Position numbers and translations under genes: made by a program. From assembly GCA_964036665.1 (NCBI GenBank), contig OZ038529.1, forward strand, positions 3,534,001-3,598,000: 64,000 nt of DNA, given 5' to 3'. Shown here piece after piece: positions 10,879-20,649 of this stretch. A model generated the notes under the pieces. It was not told the DNA's origin. It did not search any database and saw nothing but the letters and a program-made list of their open reading frames with translations. Position 1 is the stretch's first letter. The number at the start of each line of letters is the position of its first letter. The stretch is from Gordius sp. MW1. Taxonomy: Eukaryota > Nematomorpha > Gordioida > Gordea > Gordiidae.

Positions 10879-12959
10879 ATGGATACCATTTCTGAAGTAG
10901 ATAATAGGAACGATGCAGCTCAATCTACCTTTTTACCTTGGCCTTCAATGGAAGAATACTTCAAATATGTATCTTCAGATAAAGATTCATTTAAAGTTAA
11001 GTGCAAACTATGCACTAAAGTTGTGGCGGCTTCAAGAACCTCAACAGCCAATTTATGGAGACATATAAAGGTAATAAGAATAACGTATTATAATTTATAA
11101 TATAAAATCTAGCTGTCTCACTATCAAAAACATGATGAGATTAAGAAGGCTGTCAAGAATAAGGCTGGAAAAAGTTGTGAAGCTAACAAAAAGTTAACAC
11201 AGACCTTAATTGACAGGCCTTTAAACCAAAATTCCCCAATGGCCATTATCAAATATATAATCAATGGTAATCAACCATTTTCGCTATGTGATGATGAGCA
11301 CTTCAATGAATTGTTGAGGGCTTTTAATCCAAAAGCAAAAACAATTTGTAGGCAAACACTCACAGGGAAGGTGATGAAATTTGCTGCAAAGATGAAAGAT
11401 ACAGTTAGAACAAAGTTAATGGCACCCAAGTATGTATGTACAACTGCAGATTGTTGGACAGCATTTAATAAGTACTTATTAATTTCTCTAAAATTGTCAA
11501 TTTATTTTTTTTGTTAGGTCATTTATTGGGGTAACAGCTCATTGGATAGACGATGAGAGTCTTAAAAGAGTTGATGCAGTTCTAGCCTGCAAATGTTTAG
11601 AGGGGAGGCACTCTTTTGATGTTATATGCAAATCCCTTACTCAAATTTACAAAGAGTACCATATTCAAAACAAAAATATCTGTACAATTACTGACAACGG
11701 ATCTAATTTCGTTAAAGCATTCAGGTACTATTTATATAATTCTTCTTTCCTAACTTTTATATAGGATTTTTAATGAAAATGATGAGATGCAGGAGGAAGT
11801 AGTATCTCTTAAGGATATACTTGATCGGGCTGGTTTAGAGGGACATAATCAAAATGATTATGATTATCTACCCAAACATAAGAGATGTGCTTGTCACACC
11901 CTAAATCTGATTGCTACAAGTGATGTTAACAAGCTTTTGAAAAACAATAATGCGTTTACTAAATTATATAATTCTTCATTCTGTAAGTGCCAGGCACTTT
12001 GGAACCTCAATAGCAGATCCACATTATCGGCACAAACCATACGTAACCGTTTTGGGTGTAATATACCCTACCCTGTAGTAACTAGATGGAATTCAACATT
12101 TGATTCCATCTCTGTTATAATAAAAATGATTCAAAATAAGCCTAGTGATTTTCATACTCTCTGTGATGAATTGAGGCTTGAAAGGCTTTCTTTGGAAGAA
12201 TCAAATTTTTTACAGGAATATCACTTAGTGAGTCATTATTTTAAATTTATTTAATTTTTTTAAGGTAATGGAGCCACTTGCTAAGGCCCTTGAAATTTTG
12301 CAGGGGCAAACATACATGTATATGGCTTATTATACACCTACCATAAGCCAGATTCAGTTATGTCTGCAGAATATGGTAAACTTAAAATGGGCTCAACCAT
12401 TAAAAGATGCTATTTTGAAAGGAATAAACATCAGGTATCAAATATAAATGGATTCTAATATATAAATCATATGGTTTTAAGATTTCCTGATCTCTATGAT
12501 GAGGAAAATATTATTGCAGCTGTCCTGCATCCAATTTTTAAGACAGACTGGGCTTGGATCCGGTCACCAGAAAATGTGGAGGAAAGGTCCAGAATCTTAA
12601 AAGCAATAAATTTACTAGTGCCTCAAACAACTGAAAATATGGAGGTGCATGATACACAGAATGGTTTAGATTTTTTTGATATAATACGTGAGAATTCTAA
12701 TAAAGAAACAATTGAAGACTATATTAAATTAAATAATACCTCATTCGATGTATTCGATGAATTTCCCAATCTAAAGCAAATTTTTATAAAATTTAATGTT
12801 TGCCTCCCATCTAGTGCTCCAGTTGAAAGGCTTTTCAGTCTGGGAAAGCTTATATTTGGAGATAAACGTACTTGTTTATTAAACGATAATTTTGAGAACA
12901 ATATTTTATTAAAGTCCAATGGACATCTACTTTCACATGATTTTTATTGTAAATTTTAA
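10879..12959 (+). CDS. hAT transposase, 622 aa, six exons
   Basis: Exons 10879-11070, 11113-11471, 11518-11724, 11765-12227, 12265-12434 and 12482-12959; introns of 42, 46, 40, 37 and 47 nt, all GT-AG. Coding total is 1869 nt with frame kept at every join. The N-terminus has a BED zinc finger (WPSMEEYF, CKLCTKV, then NLWRHIK across the first intron to SHYQKH). Catalytic-core landmarks are TADCWTAFNKS, TAHWIDDESLKRVD, TDNGSNFVKAF and VVTRWNSTFDS. The C-terminal dimerisation segment is SSAPVERLFSLG. The enzyme excises and reinserts DNA in the nucleus using a D-D-E site. Joins such as FNK|SFIGVTAHW and EYHL|VMEPLAKAL read as typical hAT proteins, which supports the tiny introns. No lesion was seen. 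Confidence 0.9.
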
Positions 12960-13149
12960 TTGTATATTGTTTGTAATAAAGATTTTAAACATTGTATAGT
13001 TGATGATTTTGTTATATATGAATATTTCCTTAAATTAGATTTTCAAATATATAATAAACTATGAAATTTATTTAAAATTTTGGATAGCTCTCAAAAAAAC
13101 TGATTTTAATTTAGGAATCATTGCCTAAATTAAAACTTTATCATATTTA

Positions 13150-13345
13150 AAAAAATGAACTGAACTTTGAACTGAACTTTAACTAGTTATTTTTGTAAAA
13201 TTGAACTATTAACTTAAACTAGTTACATTTTTTCCTACATGAACTTGAACTTGAACTAGTTACTTTTGAAAAAAAAATGAACTTGAACTAATGATTTTTT
13301 CAAATTGAACTATGAACTTGAACTAGTTCGTAACATAGATGAACT
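13150..13345 (+). repeat. Right subterminal array of hAT-1
   Basis: Repeated GAACTTGAAC and AACTAGTT words (near 13158, 13190, 13225, 13250, 13285 and 13318), mirroring the left array. Confidence 0.8.
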
Positions 13346-13357
13346 TTAACAGCTCTG

Positions 13358-13501
13358 TATCCGATAATTTATATATTCGTCCCCCCCCCCACACATACAC
13401 ACATACGCGTAATTTTTACTCCTGTTTATGATGAGTCACGATTGTTAGTATCCTAGAGATAAAAATAGTAAAATCGATTTTTATTGCCTTTCTTACTCAT
13501 A
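13358..13501 (+). repeat. Right part of the low-copy repeat split by hAT-1
   Basis: The stretch from CACACATACACACATACGCG to CTTACTCATA matches 41585-41705 with few changes. The Helitron leader begins at its end, so two transposons hit the same repeat copy. Confidence 0.7.
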
Positions 13502-14770
13502 TCTAATATATAAAATTCTCGTGTCACGGTGTGCGTAGTTAAACCCCTCCGAAACGGCGTGACCGATTTCTATGAAAATTTCTGTGTATATTTGGTAGAT
13601 CTGAGATTAGGTTTAAACTATTCTTTAAACCCCTAAGTGATAAGGCGGTCATGTTTTTATGTTTTATACGTTTTGACACTTAATGAAATGTCAATCAAAC
13701 GCAACCTTATGACGTCAAACAGGGATAAAATTCAACAATGTAAATAATCTTTTATATACATAAAGGGCTGAAGTATTCTATTTATTAAAAGTATTCTATT
13801 TATAACATATCAGCTATTCAAATGAGTGGTAAATGCGTGGATTAGCACATGATTACAATTTGATTTAGTTCATCGACAAAATCCCTCCTGAAGACATCGA
13901 TAGTTTAATTTATGCAGAAATTCCAAATCCGTGTACTGATAAATTATTGTTTGATATTGTTACTACAAACATAATCATGGCCCATGTGGATATTTTAATC
14001 CATCATCGAGTATATACAGTGAATCCAAGGCAGACTGAGTTCTCTTAACTGCGACTGTTGTTGGTTAATGGCACCGGCTCATTGTCATTTTACGATATAT
14101 GTAAAGTATGGACAACAGTATCTAGCGTATAAAGATGCATGCCTTACATTAGGTTTGCCAGAAGACGACAACCATTGGGACAGTATTCTTATGGAAGCAG
14201 TATAAACTGTACCGGAACACAAATTCGTATACTATTCGCTATAGTGTTGACTGCATGTTTCCCACCGAGCACAAACGTTGGCTTGACCGATTTTTATGAA
14301 AATTTCTGTGATTATTTGGTAGGTATGAGAATAGGGTTTAAACTTTATTTTAAATCTCTAGGTGATAAGACGGCCAAGTTTTTTTGTTTCATGCGTTTTG
14401 ACACTTAATAAAATGTCAATCAAACGCAACCTCATGACGTCATACAGGGATCTGTAAAATGCAACAATGTAAATAATCTTTCATGTATAAAAAGGGTATC
14501 GTGTCACGTTTGTAGTTAGACTCCTCCGAAAAGGCTTGACCGATTTTTATGAAAATTTCTGTGAATATTTGGTAGGTCTGAGAATAGGTTTTAGACTTTA
14601 TTTTAAATCTCTATGTGATAAGACGGTCGAGTATTATTGTTTTATCCGTTTTGACACTTAATAAAATTTTATTCATACGCAACTTTATGACGTCATACAG
14701 GGATACTGTAATGCAACAATGTAAATAATTTTTCGTATATAAAATGGCTGAAGTATTCTTCTCATAAAAA
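13502..14770 (+). mobile_element. Helitron remnant 1 with three leader copies
   Basis: Starts TCTAATATATAAAATTCTCG after an A, the usual Helitron 5' end inserted in AT. The leader (CTCCGAAACGGC then TGACCGATTT) occurs three times in direct orientation: 13520-13800, 14255-14500 and 14505-14765. Each is followed by CGTTTTGACACTTAATRAAA, then TGACGTCA, then CAACAATGTAAATAAT. Decayed Helitron helicase coding sequence lies between the first two copies. No CTRR end with hairpin was found. Confidence 0.75.
13870..14280 (+). pseudogene. Helitron helicase-domain remnant
   Basis: Frame pieces read PPEDIDSLIYAEIPNPCTDK (about 13880-13945), then LRLLLVNGTGSLSFYDICKV and, after a frame change, KDACLTLGLPEDDNHWDSIL (about 14045-14205). 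This order matches the Helitron region between the Rep domain and the Pif1-like helicase. Stops, frameshifts and a deletion between the blocks mark a dead fragment. Confidence 0.75.
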
Positions 14771-14780
14771 TACCATATAT

Positions 14781-14918
14781 CATGGGCGTAGCCACCATCG
14801 GAATTTAAGGGGGGGCAAAAATGATTTAGGGAACAGGTAAAATAATATTTTTTGATAATAATTTAGCCAATATTTTTATAAGCTTCAAAAAGTTTTTAGA
14901 TTTATAAGGGACAGCCAA
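14781..14918 (+). mobile_element. hAT-type MITE, CATGGGCGTAGCCA family, truncated copy
   Basis: Left end CATGGGCGTAGCCACCATCGG at 14781, then GGGGGGGCAAAAATGATTTAGGGA. The right end is lost around AGGGACAGCC (about 14915), where a different repeat begins. Confidence 0.65.
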
Positions 14919-14934
14919 AAGGGTCGAAAACGGT

Positions 14935-15605
14935 CATTTTCGCAACTTTGAATCGAAATATCTAAAAAACTTGACGTATAGAAAAAAAACGAAAAACATA
15001 TTTGTGTTCACCACAAAAAACTCTGTCGGAATATGTTGACCGTTTCCCGGTTATTTACACAAGACCATTATTTGTTGACTAGTGTAATTATTACTCGCAG
15101 GCGCTTAAATAAATAAATAAAAATTTTCTGAGTTGGTTTTAATTTTTCGGTATTTTTAAATTATAATTATCGCCATCCTGACAGAACAGAATTCCTTTTA
15201 ACGCAATGAGGATTTATTAATTTTGAAACATGCCATTTTTTATATTAAATATTAAACATTTCTGTTTAGAAAAAATTAAATTGCACTTTTCATAAAATAT
15301 TTGTTTGCATTCAAATTTTTATATATACTAATCAATAGCGTATTAATTTATTTCTATTTTAGACCTAAAGCCTTTACCCTTCCGCCACCCCACTCATATA
15401 AATTTGTTTATGAAGCTAAGTTTTTGATATTTTTGACAGCCGGAGAGTGTGGAAATCAGGGCTTTAAAAATTTGTAAGAATTGATAATTTGTATTTTAAT
15501 ATTATTGAGATATAAAAATCGTAATTAAAACTTCGTAGGTTTGGTGAGGTAATAATGACCCCAAGCCTTTTAAAAATGCTGTAAAATTTTTGGGGGTCGC
15601 TCTAA
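14935..15605. repeat. Dispersed repeats next to the LINE 3' end
   Basis: 14935-15095 matches 53215-53375 (ATCTAAAAAACTTGACGTATA, then ACATATTTGTGTTCAC and CCATTATTTGTTGAC). 15165-15215 matches 41848-41905 (CGCCATCCT-ACAGAACAGAATT). The rest is AT-rich with no gene. Confidence 0.6.
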
Positions 15606-18113
15606 TTTTTTTTTTTTTTTAAATTGACATGCTTTATTAAAATAAAGTATTAAATATAAAGTGGAATTAATACAAAGATACAAGAACGAAAATATTTATA
15701 AAAAAAATGATTAAAACACATTCTCCGTTCCTTCATCTTTAAGAATGGGCATTGAATCCATCAAAGAATAAAAATTGGATTTAGCAATCGCAATGGCAAT
15801 TGATTGTCTAAGTAAGAAACTATTCGATATTTTAGAAAGTGGCGAGCGTTTATTGAGTTCTTTAAAAAAATTTAATGCGCTCTTTTCGAACGTCCCTGAG
15901 CACGACGAGACGATAGGAATAAAAACGGAGGTTTCCGATAAAGCTGAGTATTTTAAGGATTTGCGATGCTCTGCCGATCCTAGGGGGTCGTGAGTATCGT
16001 TGGAGGGGGCAAACAGGTCAATACAGGTGTAGTCCCATTTTAAGAAAAGGCTTTTGTCCCATGGGATAAGTGACGAACCGTCAGGACGCATCCGCCCTTC
16101 GAGAGAGGGATCTGACGGTTCAAGGATGGAGGGAACTTTTGCCCGCTTGAGGGCAGCTTGAAGCAGTGTATTTATTTTTTGGTGCCTACTATGCCGGCTT
16201 TTGTTAAATTTACAATGCAGAGGGTGACGCGCTTCCTCATCTACAAGTGAATTACAAAGCCGGCAGGGGTATGGGGACGTGTATTTACAGCCCAAGCGGA
16301 GGGCTATGTTGAAGGACAGGGTAGGATTCTCTAAAAACATTCCCGAAAACTTACTAGGGTAAGCTTCAAGCCATTCATGACCAGATTGGTCGAAAGCCAA
16401 TGACCTAAGGTTGGCCAATGACCTAAGATTGCAATGCTGTTTGGCGTCGCATGTCGAGAGAAGGTAGCAACGGACCGCGACACCAAACTTCCATCCAAAT
16501 CTTTTTGGGCATATGACTGTGGAATGTCAACTCCTAAATTGACATTCTCATTCCATAGAGATAAGGCTTGATTGATAGAGGGGTTGAGTGAGAAAGGGAC
16601 AAGGTCGTTAATAGATTGTTTAAAAGAAAGGGAGGAGGAAATAAAGGCGTCTGAGGAAATCGCGGTTGGGGAACGAATACCTAGACCGCCGGATTTTGTG
16701 GGAAGAGTGGCTTGAAGCCAAGTATTCGTGTTAAAAGAAATTTTTAAAATTAATTCAAGTGTGGATTTAAAAAAGTGTTCATAATTGTGTAAGACATCTT
16801 TAAATAAAAAAGCTTGCGTGGAGCGGAAGCAGAATAAAATTTTGCTAATGTTGTAATAATTTTTTATAATGTAAAAGGAATGATGAGAGGGCATAGATTT
16901 AAAAATGTCTAATTTGGTTTTTAAAGAAGAAAGGTTTTTGTCTAAAAGTTTTTGAGGCACTCAGGGCCCCCGATAGGTGCGCCTAAAACATACATATTGT
17001 CTTTATTAATTTTGGCAAAGTCAAAAAACTTGGGTGAATATTATCCAAGTCAGAATATATTTTACTTTTAGAGGCATTTAAACATAAGTTTAAATTGGGG
17101 AAAAAAGCATGTATTACATCTGGTGCTTGGACTAGGTTGTCAGGGGTGCCAACAAGAGTGGCGTCATCTAGATACCAGATATTAAGGGTGAGTTTACAAT
17201 GTTTGTTATTTTCGTTAATTAGGTGATTTATAGCCAAGCAGAATAAAGGGGGGCCTAGGGGTCACCTTGTTGGATTCCTTCTTCGGATTCAAGGAAGAAT
17301 TCTCCAAATATCAAAAGCGAAGGACATCCGTAACTTGAAATGATGTAGTTGGTGGGGGAAATAGCTTGATAAAATCGTTAATGAAGGCTGTGCGGCGAAT
17401 GCTATTGAAAGCATTTTTAAAATCCAGTTTTATAAAGGAGTCACGTTCCAGGGCTAAGCGTGCGGCATGGGTAGCTATCTCGCACCTTCCTTTGACCCCA
17501 AAGCCTAGTTAATGCGGAATTAAAGTAGGGGACAATATGGGTTTGATCGCCGAACAAATTAATTTAGAAATAATTCTTCGAAAGACACCGCCGATAGCGA
17601 TAGGCCTGGCTGAATTGTCGGCCTTTCTTATAGCTAAAAGCTTAGCTCAAAGACTATGGGTATTATTTCTTTAGGTATACTCCCATTGACTAAAATGTTA
17701 CAAAATTTGGTGAGTAAGTCTAGTAAGATGGAGGAGTTATTATTACAATTGTTATAAGATCTTTTAAAAAAATTGGTTTTATGCCGTCGAGACCACCTGC
17801 AGAATCCATAGGAAAGGATAAGATGGCATCTCGAATGTCTGATGACTTAAAAGCAATATCTGAAGGTTGCGAGGGCGATAGGTAAGTTGACGATAGACTC
17901 TGGGGATGCTTGAGAACCACTTCTTCATATGATTTTTGTGAAGGACTCAAAAATGAATTGTCCTCTTCAAGGTATCTCATTGCACTCTTGATGTTTAATG
18001 AGTGAATTTTCCTAGAGATTATATTCGCTTTTTGTTTGGGGGTTATATTGGGATTCCTTTCTATCCATGTTATATGCTGGAGGGCTGTTTTGACTGTCAA
18101 AATTTAAAACTGA
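15606..18113 (-). mobile_element. Non-LTR retrotransposon (LINE) with restriction-like endonuclease, broken copy
   Basis: Reads on the minus strand from about 18113 to a poly(A) tail seen as the T-run at 15606-15621, with an AATAAA signal just before it. The coding parts show an RT followed by a CCHC finger and a PD-type restriction-like endonuclease, the layout of early-branching site-specific LINE clades such as R2/R4/NeSL. The 5' end is missing and the frame is broken in several places. No target duplication was identified. Confidence 0.8.
15711..18113 (-). pseudogene. RT and endonuclease ORF of the LINE, frameshifted
   Basis: From the 5' side: SAGGLDGIKPIFLKDL (about 17780-17830), an RT stretch with RPIAIGGVFRRIISKLI (about 17565-17620), LDFKNAFNSIRR (about 17385-17430), the catalytic WYLDDATLVG (about 17150-17180), the thumb (16960-16420, LPTKSGGLGIRSP), then CRLCNSLVDEEARH...C (CCHC finger, about 16200-16260). 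It ends with RPDGSSLIPWDKS followed by WDYTCIDLFAPSN, the R/K-PD...D signature of the restriction-like endonuclease (about 16010-16100). RT copies RNA at a nick made by the endonuclease. At least three frame breaks (near 16400, 16970 and 17240-17720) mean it is inactive. Confidence 0.8.
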
Positions 18114-18435
18114 TTGTTTAATATTATGAGTGATATTTGCTTCCTTGTCTTGAGGAATGGATAAAATTTAATAAGAGAATTTAAATAATTTTTCTCAATA
18201 GGATAGGTTCTGAGGGAGAGAAATAATATAAAATTTAAACCACTCGATCAAATAGCCAAATTAATATATTAATGAACGTATAAGAGTTGAAATATTATTC
18301 TTGCAAATTTTGACAAGTTTTTATTATAAAATATGGAAGTTATAGCTATTTAAAGTTTGATGTAAGTATAACCCCAAATACCATCCGTGTTAGCATTTTT
18401 GACTTTACCAACGAAGTGTTAAAGTCACTGTAAAT
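18114..18435. other. AT-rich intergenic DNA
   Basis: No coding potential or recognisable repeat was seen. It ends in CTGTAAAT, the left target duplication of hAT-2. Confidence 0.5.
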
Positions 18436-19783
18436 CATTGGCGTACGCAAGGGTATGCTGTAAGGTTGTAACACTACCCATGAGTTTCAAATAATGAAAT
18501 TTTTATATTGTATTTGCACACAAATATTACTGAATACTGATAATTATAATTTATAAATTATTTTTGTGGAAGTGTCATTAAGTTTTTCGTTGCTTTTTAT
18601 ATTTTATATGTTCAAAATTTATAAATTTTATTCGAAATTTAAATTTTAGATAAATATCTCCCCTCACATCCTTTTTCCGAAATTTTAATATGAAGAAACG
18701 CCAACAATATCCTTCCATTTATAACTACTTCCCTAAAAAAATTAACTTTTCAAAGGAGAAAAGTAAAATTATTAAAATTCACTCTAGATTCTAGAATATG
18801 ATTTAAAAAATGTTAGTACTAATTCAGTAGGAGAAGAAGAGGAACATAGAGATCAGGATGAGGGTGATAAATAAATCATATAAGCTAAATATAGATTCTA
18901 GAATCTATTTCTATAGAAAAAGATTGTATTAATTCTGTAAGACTAAGAATACAAGAAAAAGAGGATAATCAAACACCAAGAGATCAAGGTAATTTACTCT
19001 TTGTTAAAACTCACTCTCTAGAATTTTTTTTAGAAAATAATCAAACCCTAACTTTTCTAGATACTGCCAGTGTGTAGTCTAAAATAGATATTAGTGAGGA
19101 TAACATTCAAAATATATTAAATACTTATGCTTTTAGATGACCATGACATAGGCAATTATATTTACTCAAATTTGATTGGGATGGAGAAATTTAGAGTTTT
19201 TAAATTAATCTGGCAACCTGGGGAAAGCTTCGAGGTCCCCAAATCTGGACCTCGTAATTTAAAATTTCAATATCAGTGGTTTAAACAATGGTCATGGTTA
19301 TGTTATTCCAAAAAGCTTAAAGTAGCTTTTTGTAAGTATTGTGTACTTGCAGGGAAAAAAGAGGCTTCGGGGCATGTTGTCTGCATGTTAGACCTTTTGA
19401 ACTAGGAATAGTAATGGAAAAATCATGATTTTTTGCAAATGTTGAAACACTGGTAAAAATAGTTTGAAACCCCTCTTCTGAATTTATACGCAATTCTTAT
19501 GGCTTCTTCAAATTCATAAAATCTTTTGACAGCATTATGCCTTTGGGTCCACCTTGTTTGTGTTGTTAATTTAGCTTTTCGCCAATGTCACTTTTACATT
19601 GTTATTGAATATAAATAAATATTTGTTGAATTTTTGTTTTTAGTATTTTATTATTTTTACGCTATTGTCACTTTAAACTTTTAGGAAAAAAAACATTTTT
19701 ATCCAAAAAAAATATTTACAAAAAAAATTTCACCTGTAAAATTTTCTAACACTACCCATGAGTAAATCCTAGTTACGCCTATG
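18436..19783 (+). mobile_element. hAT-type transposon with deleted transposase (hAT-2)
   Basis: Left end CATTGGCGTACGCAAGGG, right end (reverse complement) CATAGGCGTAACTAGG. A perfect 8-bp target duplication CTGTAAAT lies at 18428-18435 and 19784-19791, the hAT length. Both ends also carry AACACTACCCATGAGT in the same orientation (near 18470 and 19748). At 1348 bp with only an N-terminal transposase fragment, it is non-autonomous. Its CAT-GGCGTA ends resemble the CATGGGCGTAGCCA MITEs. Confidence 0.9.
18690..19404 (+). pseudogene. TTF/ZMYM1-like hAT transposase fragment
   Basis: An early piece reads MKKRQQYPSIYNYFPKK (about 18691-18740). After a broken acidic region comes DDHDIGNYIYSNLIGMEKF and a TTF-type zinc finger: LKFQYQWFKQWSWLCYSKK then AFCKYCVLAGKKEASGH (19127-19404). 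This is the N-terminal module of the ZMYM1/DUF4371 branch of hAT transposases. The catalytic part is absent; the element ends 380 bp later. Confidence 0.75.
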
Positions 19784-19833
19784 CTGTAAATAGATTTGGC
19801 GTACTATAAAATGCATATCTCGTTAGTTTGTAA

Positions 19834-20649
19834 ATGATGTCATCAAATGTTAAGTCGTCAAATGAGAGCAATGATTGTTTAAATGAATGCTCATTACACG
19901 TGATGAATTTTGCAAATGGCAATATACCTTCATTAATGAATAATGATTTGTTTAACAATGTACCACCAAATTATTTATCAAATCACCAACCGTGGGAGAA
20001 CGCTATGCCCACACCAAACCTGATTCCGTTAGCTTATGCCAGCCCTCGAGGAATGATGAATTGGCAAATATCTCCGCAAGGTTACCAGGTACCACTTGCC
20101 GGGCAATCTAATATCGCTATGAGGGGATTTACACAATTCTGTTTCTCGCCCTATTCCTCCTACCAACCACAACCACCCCCTCCCTTTATACAGCAGGATC
20201 CATATAACATAAGCTCCAATTTACAACAAAAAACGACTTTTGATAAATACCAAGGCTATCTTCCACAACAAGCAACTCAGTCTCCAGGTATGCGACAGAT
20301 GGCTGGCAACTTACATGGCGTTTTGCAAAAGGTATCTATAATTGATGACGACGTTATTAACGACGTATCTACTGTGTCTAAAAATTGCGTAGAATGGGCT
20401 GATAGAATGAAGGTCTCGTCAAAAAATCTCAAAAAACTGGCAGATAAAATTGAGGAAAAGAGAAAGATGGCTGTGCAAGATTTGACAGAGATGCAGAGGG
20501 GACGAAAACCGACTCGAATATATCAGCTAATTGACGACGCCTTGCCAAAAGTTGAACGTCACAAAGGTAGAGCCGGTGTTGGCGCCAAAGATAGTCAATG
20601 TAAAAAAAGGAAAAAATCAGATCTACTTTCGACTGGACAGCTTCCATAA
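19834..20649 (+). CDS. Unrecognised P/Q-rich protein with C-terminal helix, 271 aa
   Basis: A single open frame starting ATGATGTCATCAAATG. It begins 51 bp after hAT-2 ends, with TATAAAA near 19805, although the start could also be an internal exon. The N-terminal 110 residues are Asn/Ser/Met-rich, residues about 110-160 are Pro/Gln-rich (QPQPPPPF), residues about 165-235 are charged and probably helical or coiled-coil (VEWADRMKVSSKNLKKLADK), and the end is basic (CKKRKK), possibly nuclear. Base composition is clearly less AT-rich than its surroundings, which supports coding. I do not recognise a family. No introns were seen; a retroposed copy or a single-exon gene are both possible. Confidence 0.45.
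   Translation: MMSSNVKSSNESNDCLNECSLHVMNFANGNIPSLMNNDLFNNVPPNYLSNHQPWENAMPTPNLIPLAYASPRGMMNWQISPQGYQVPLAGQSNIAMRGFTQFCFSPYSSYQPQPPPPFIQQDPYNISSNLQQKTTFDKYQGYLPQQATQSPGMRQMAGNLHGVLQKVSIIDDDVINDVSTVSKNCVEWADRMKVSSKNLKKLADKIEEKRKMAVQDLTEMQRGRKPTRIYQLIDDALPKVERHKGRAGVGAKDSQCKKRKKSDLLSTGQLP

Larger units (their letters stand above)
10529..13357 (+). mobile_element. hAT DNA transposon, apparently intact (hAT-1)
   Basis: Terminal inverted repeats CAGAGCTGTTAAG... (10529) and ...CTTTAACAGCTCTG (ends 13357). Just inside each end is a 200-bp zone crowded with GAACTTGAAC and GAACTAGTTC words, typical of hAT subterminal binding sites. Between them is a six-exon transposase gene with no stop or frameshift. 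The flanks read GTTATCC before and GTATCC after, so an 8-bp duplication is not clean. Comparison with 41524-41705 shows that the element split a pre-existing low-copy repeat. Confidence 0.9.
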
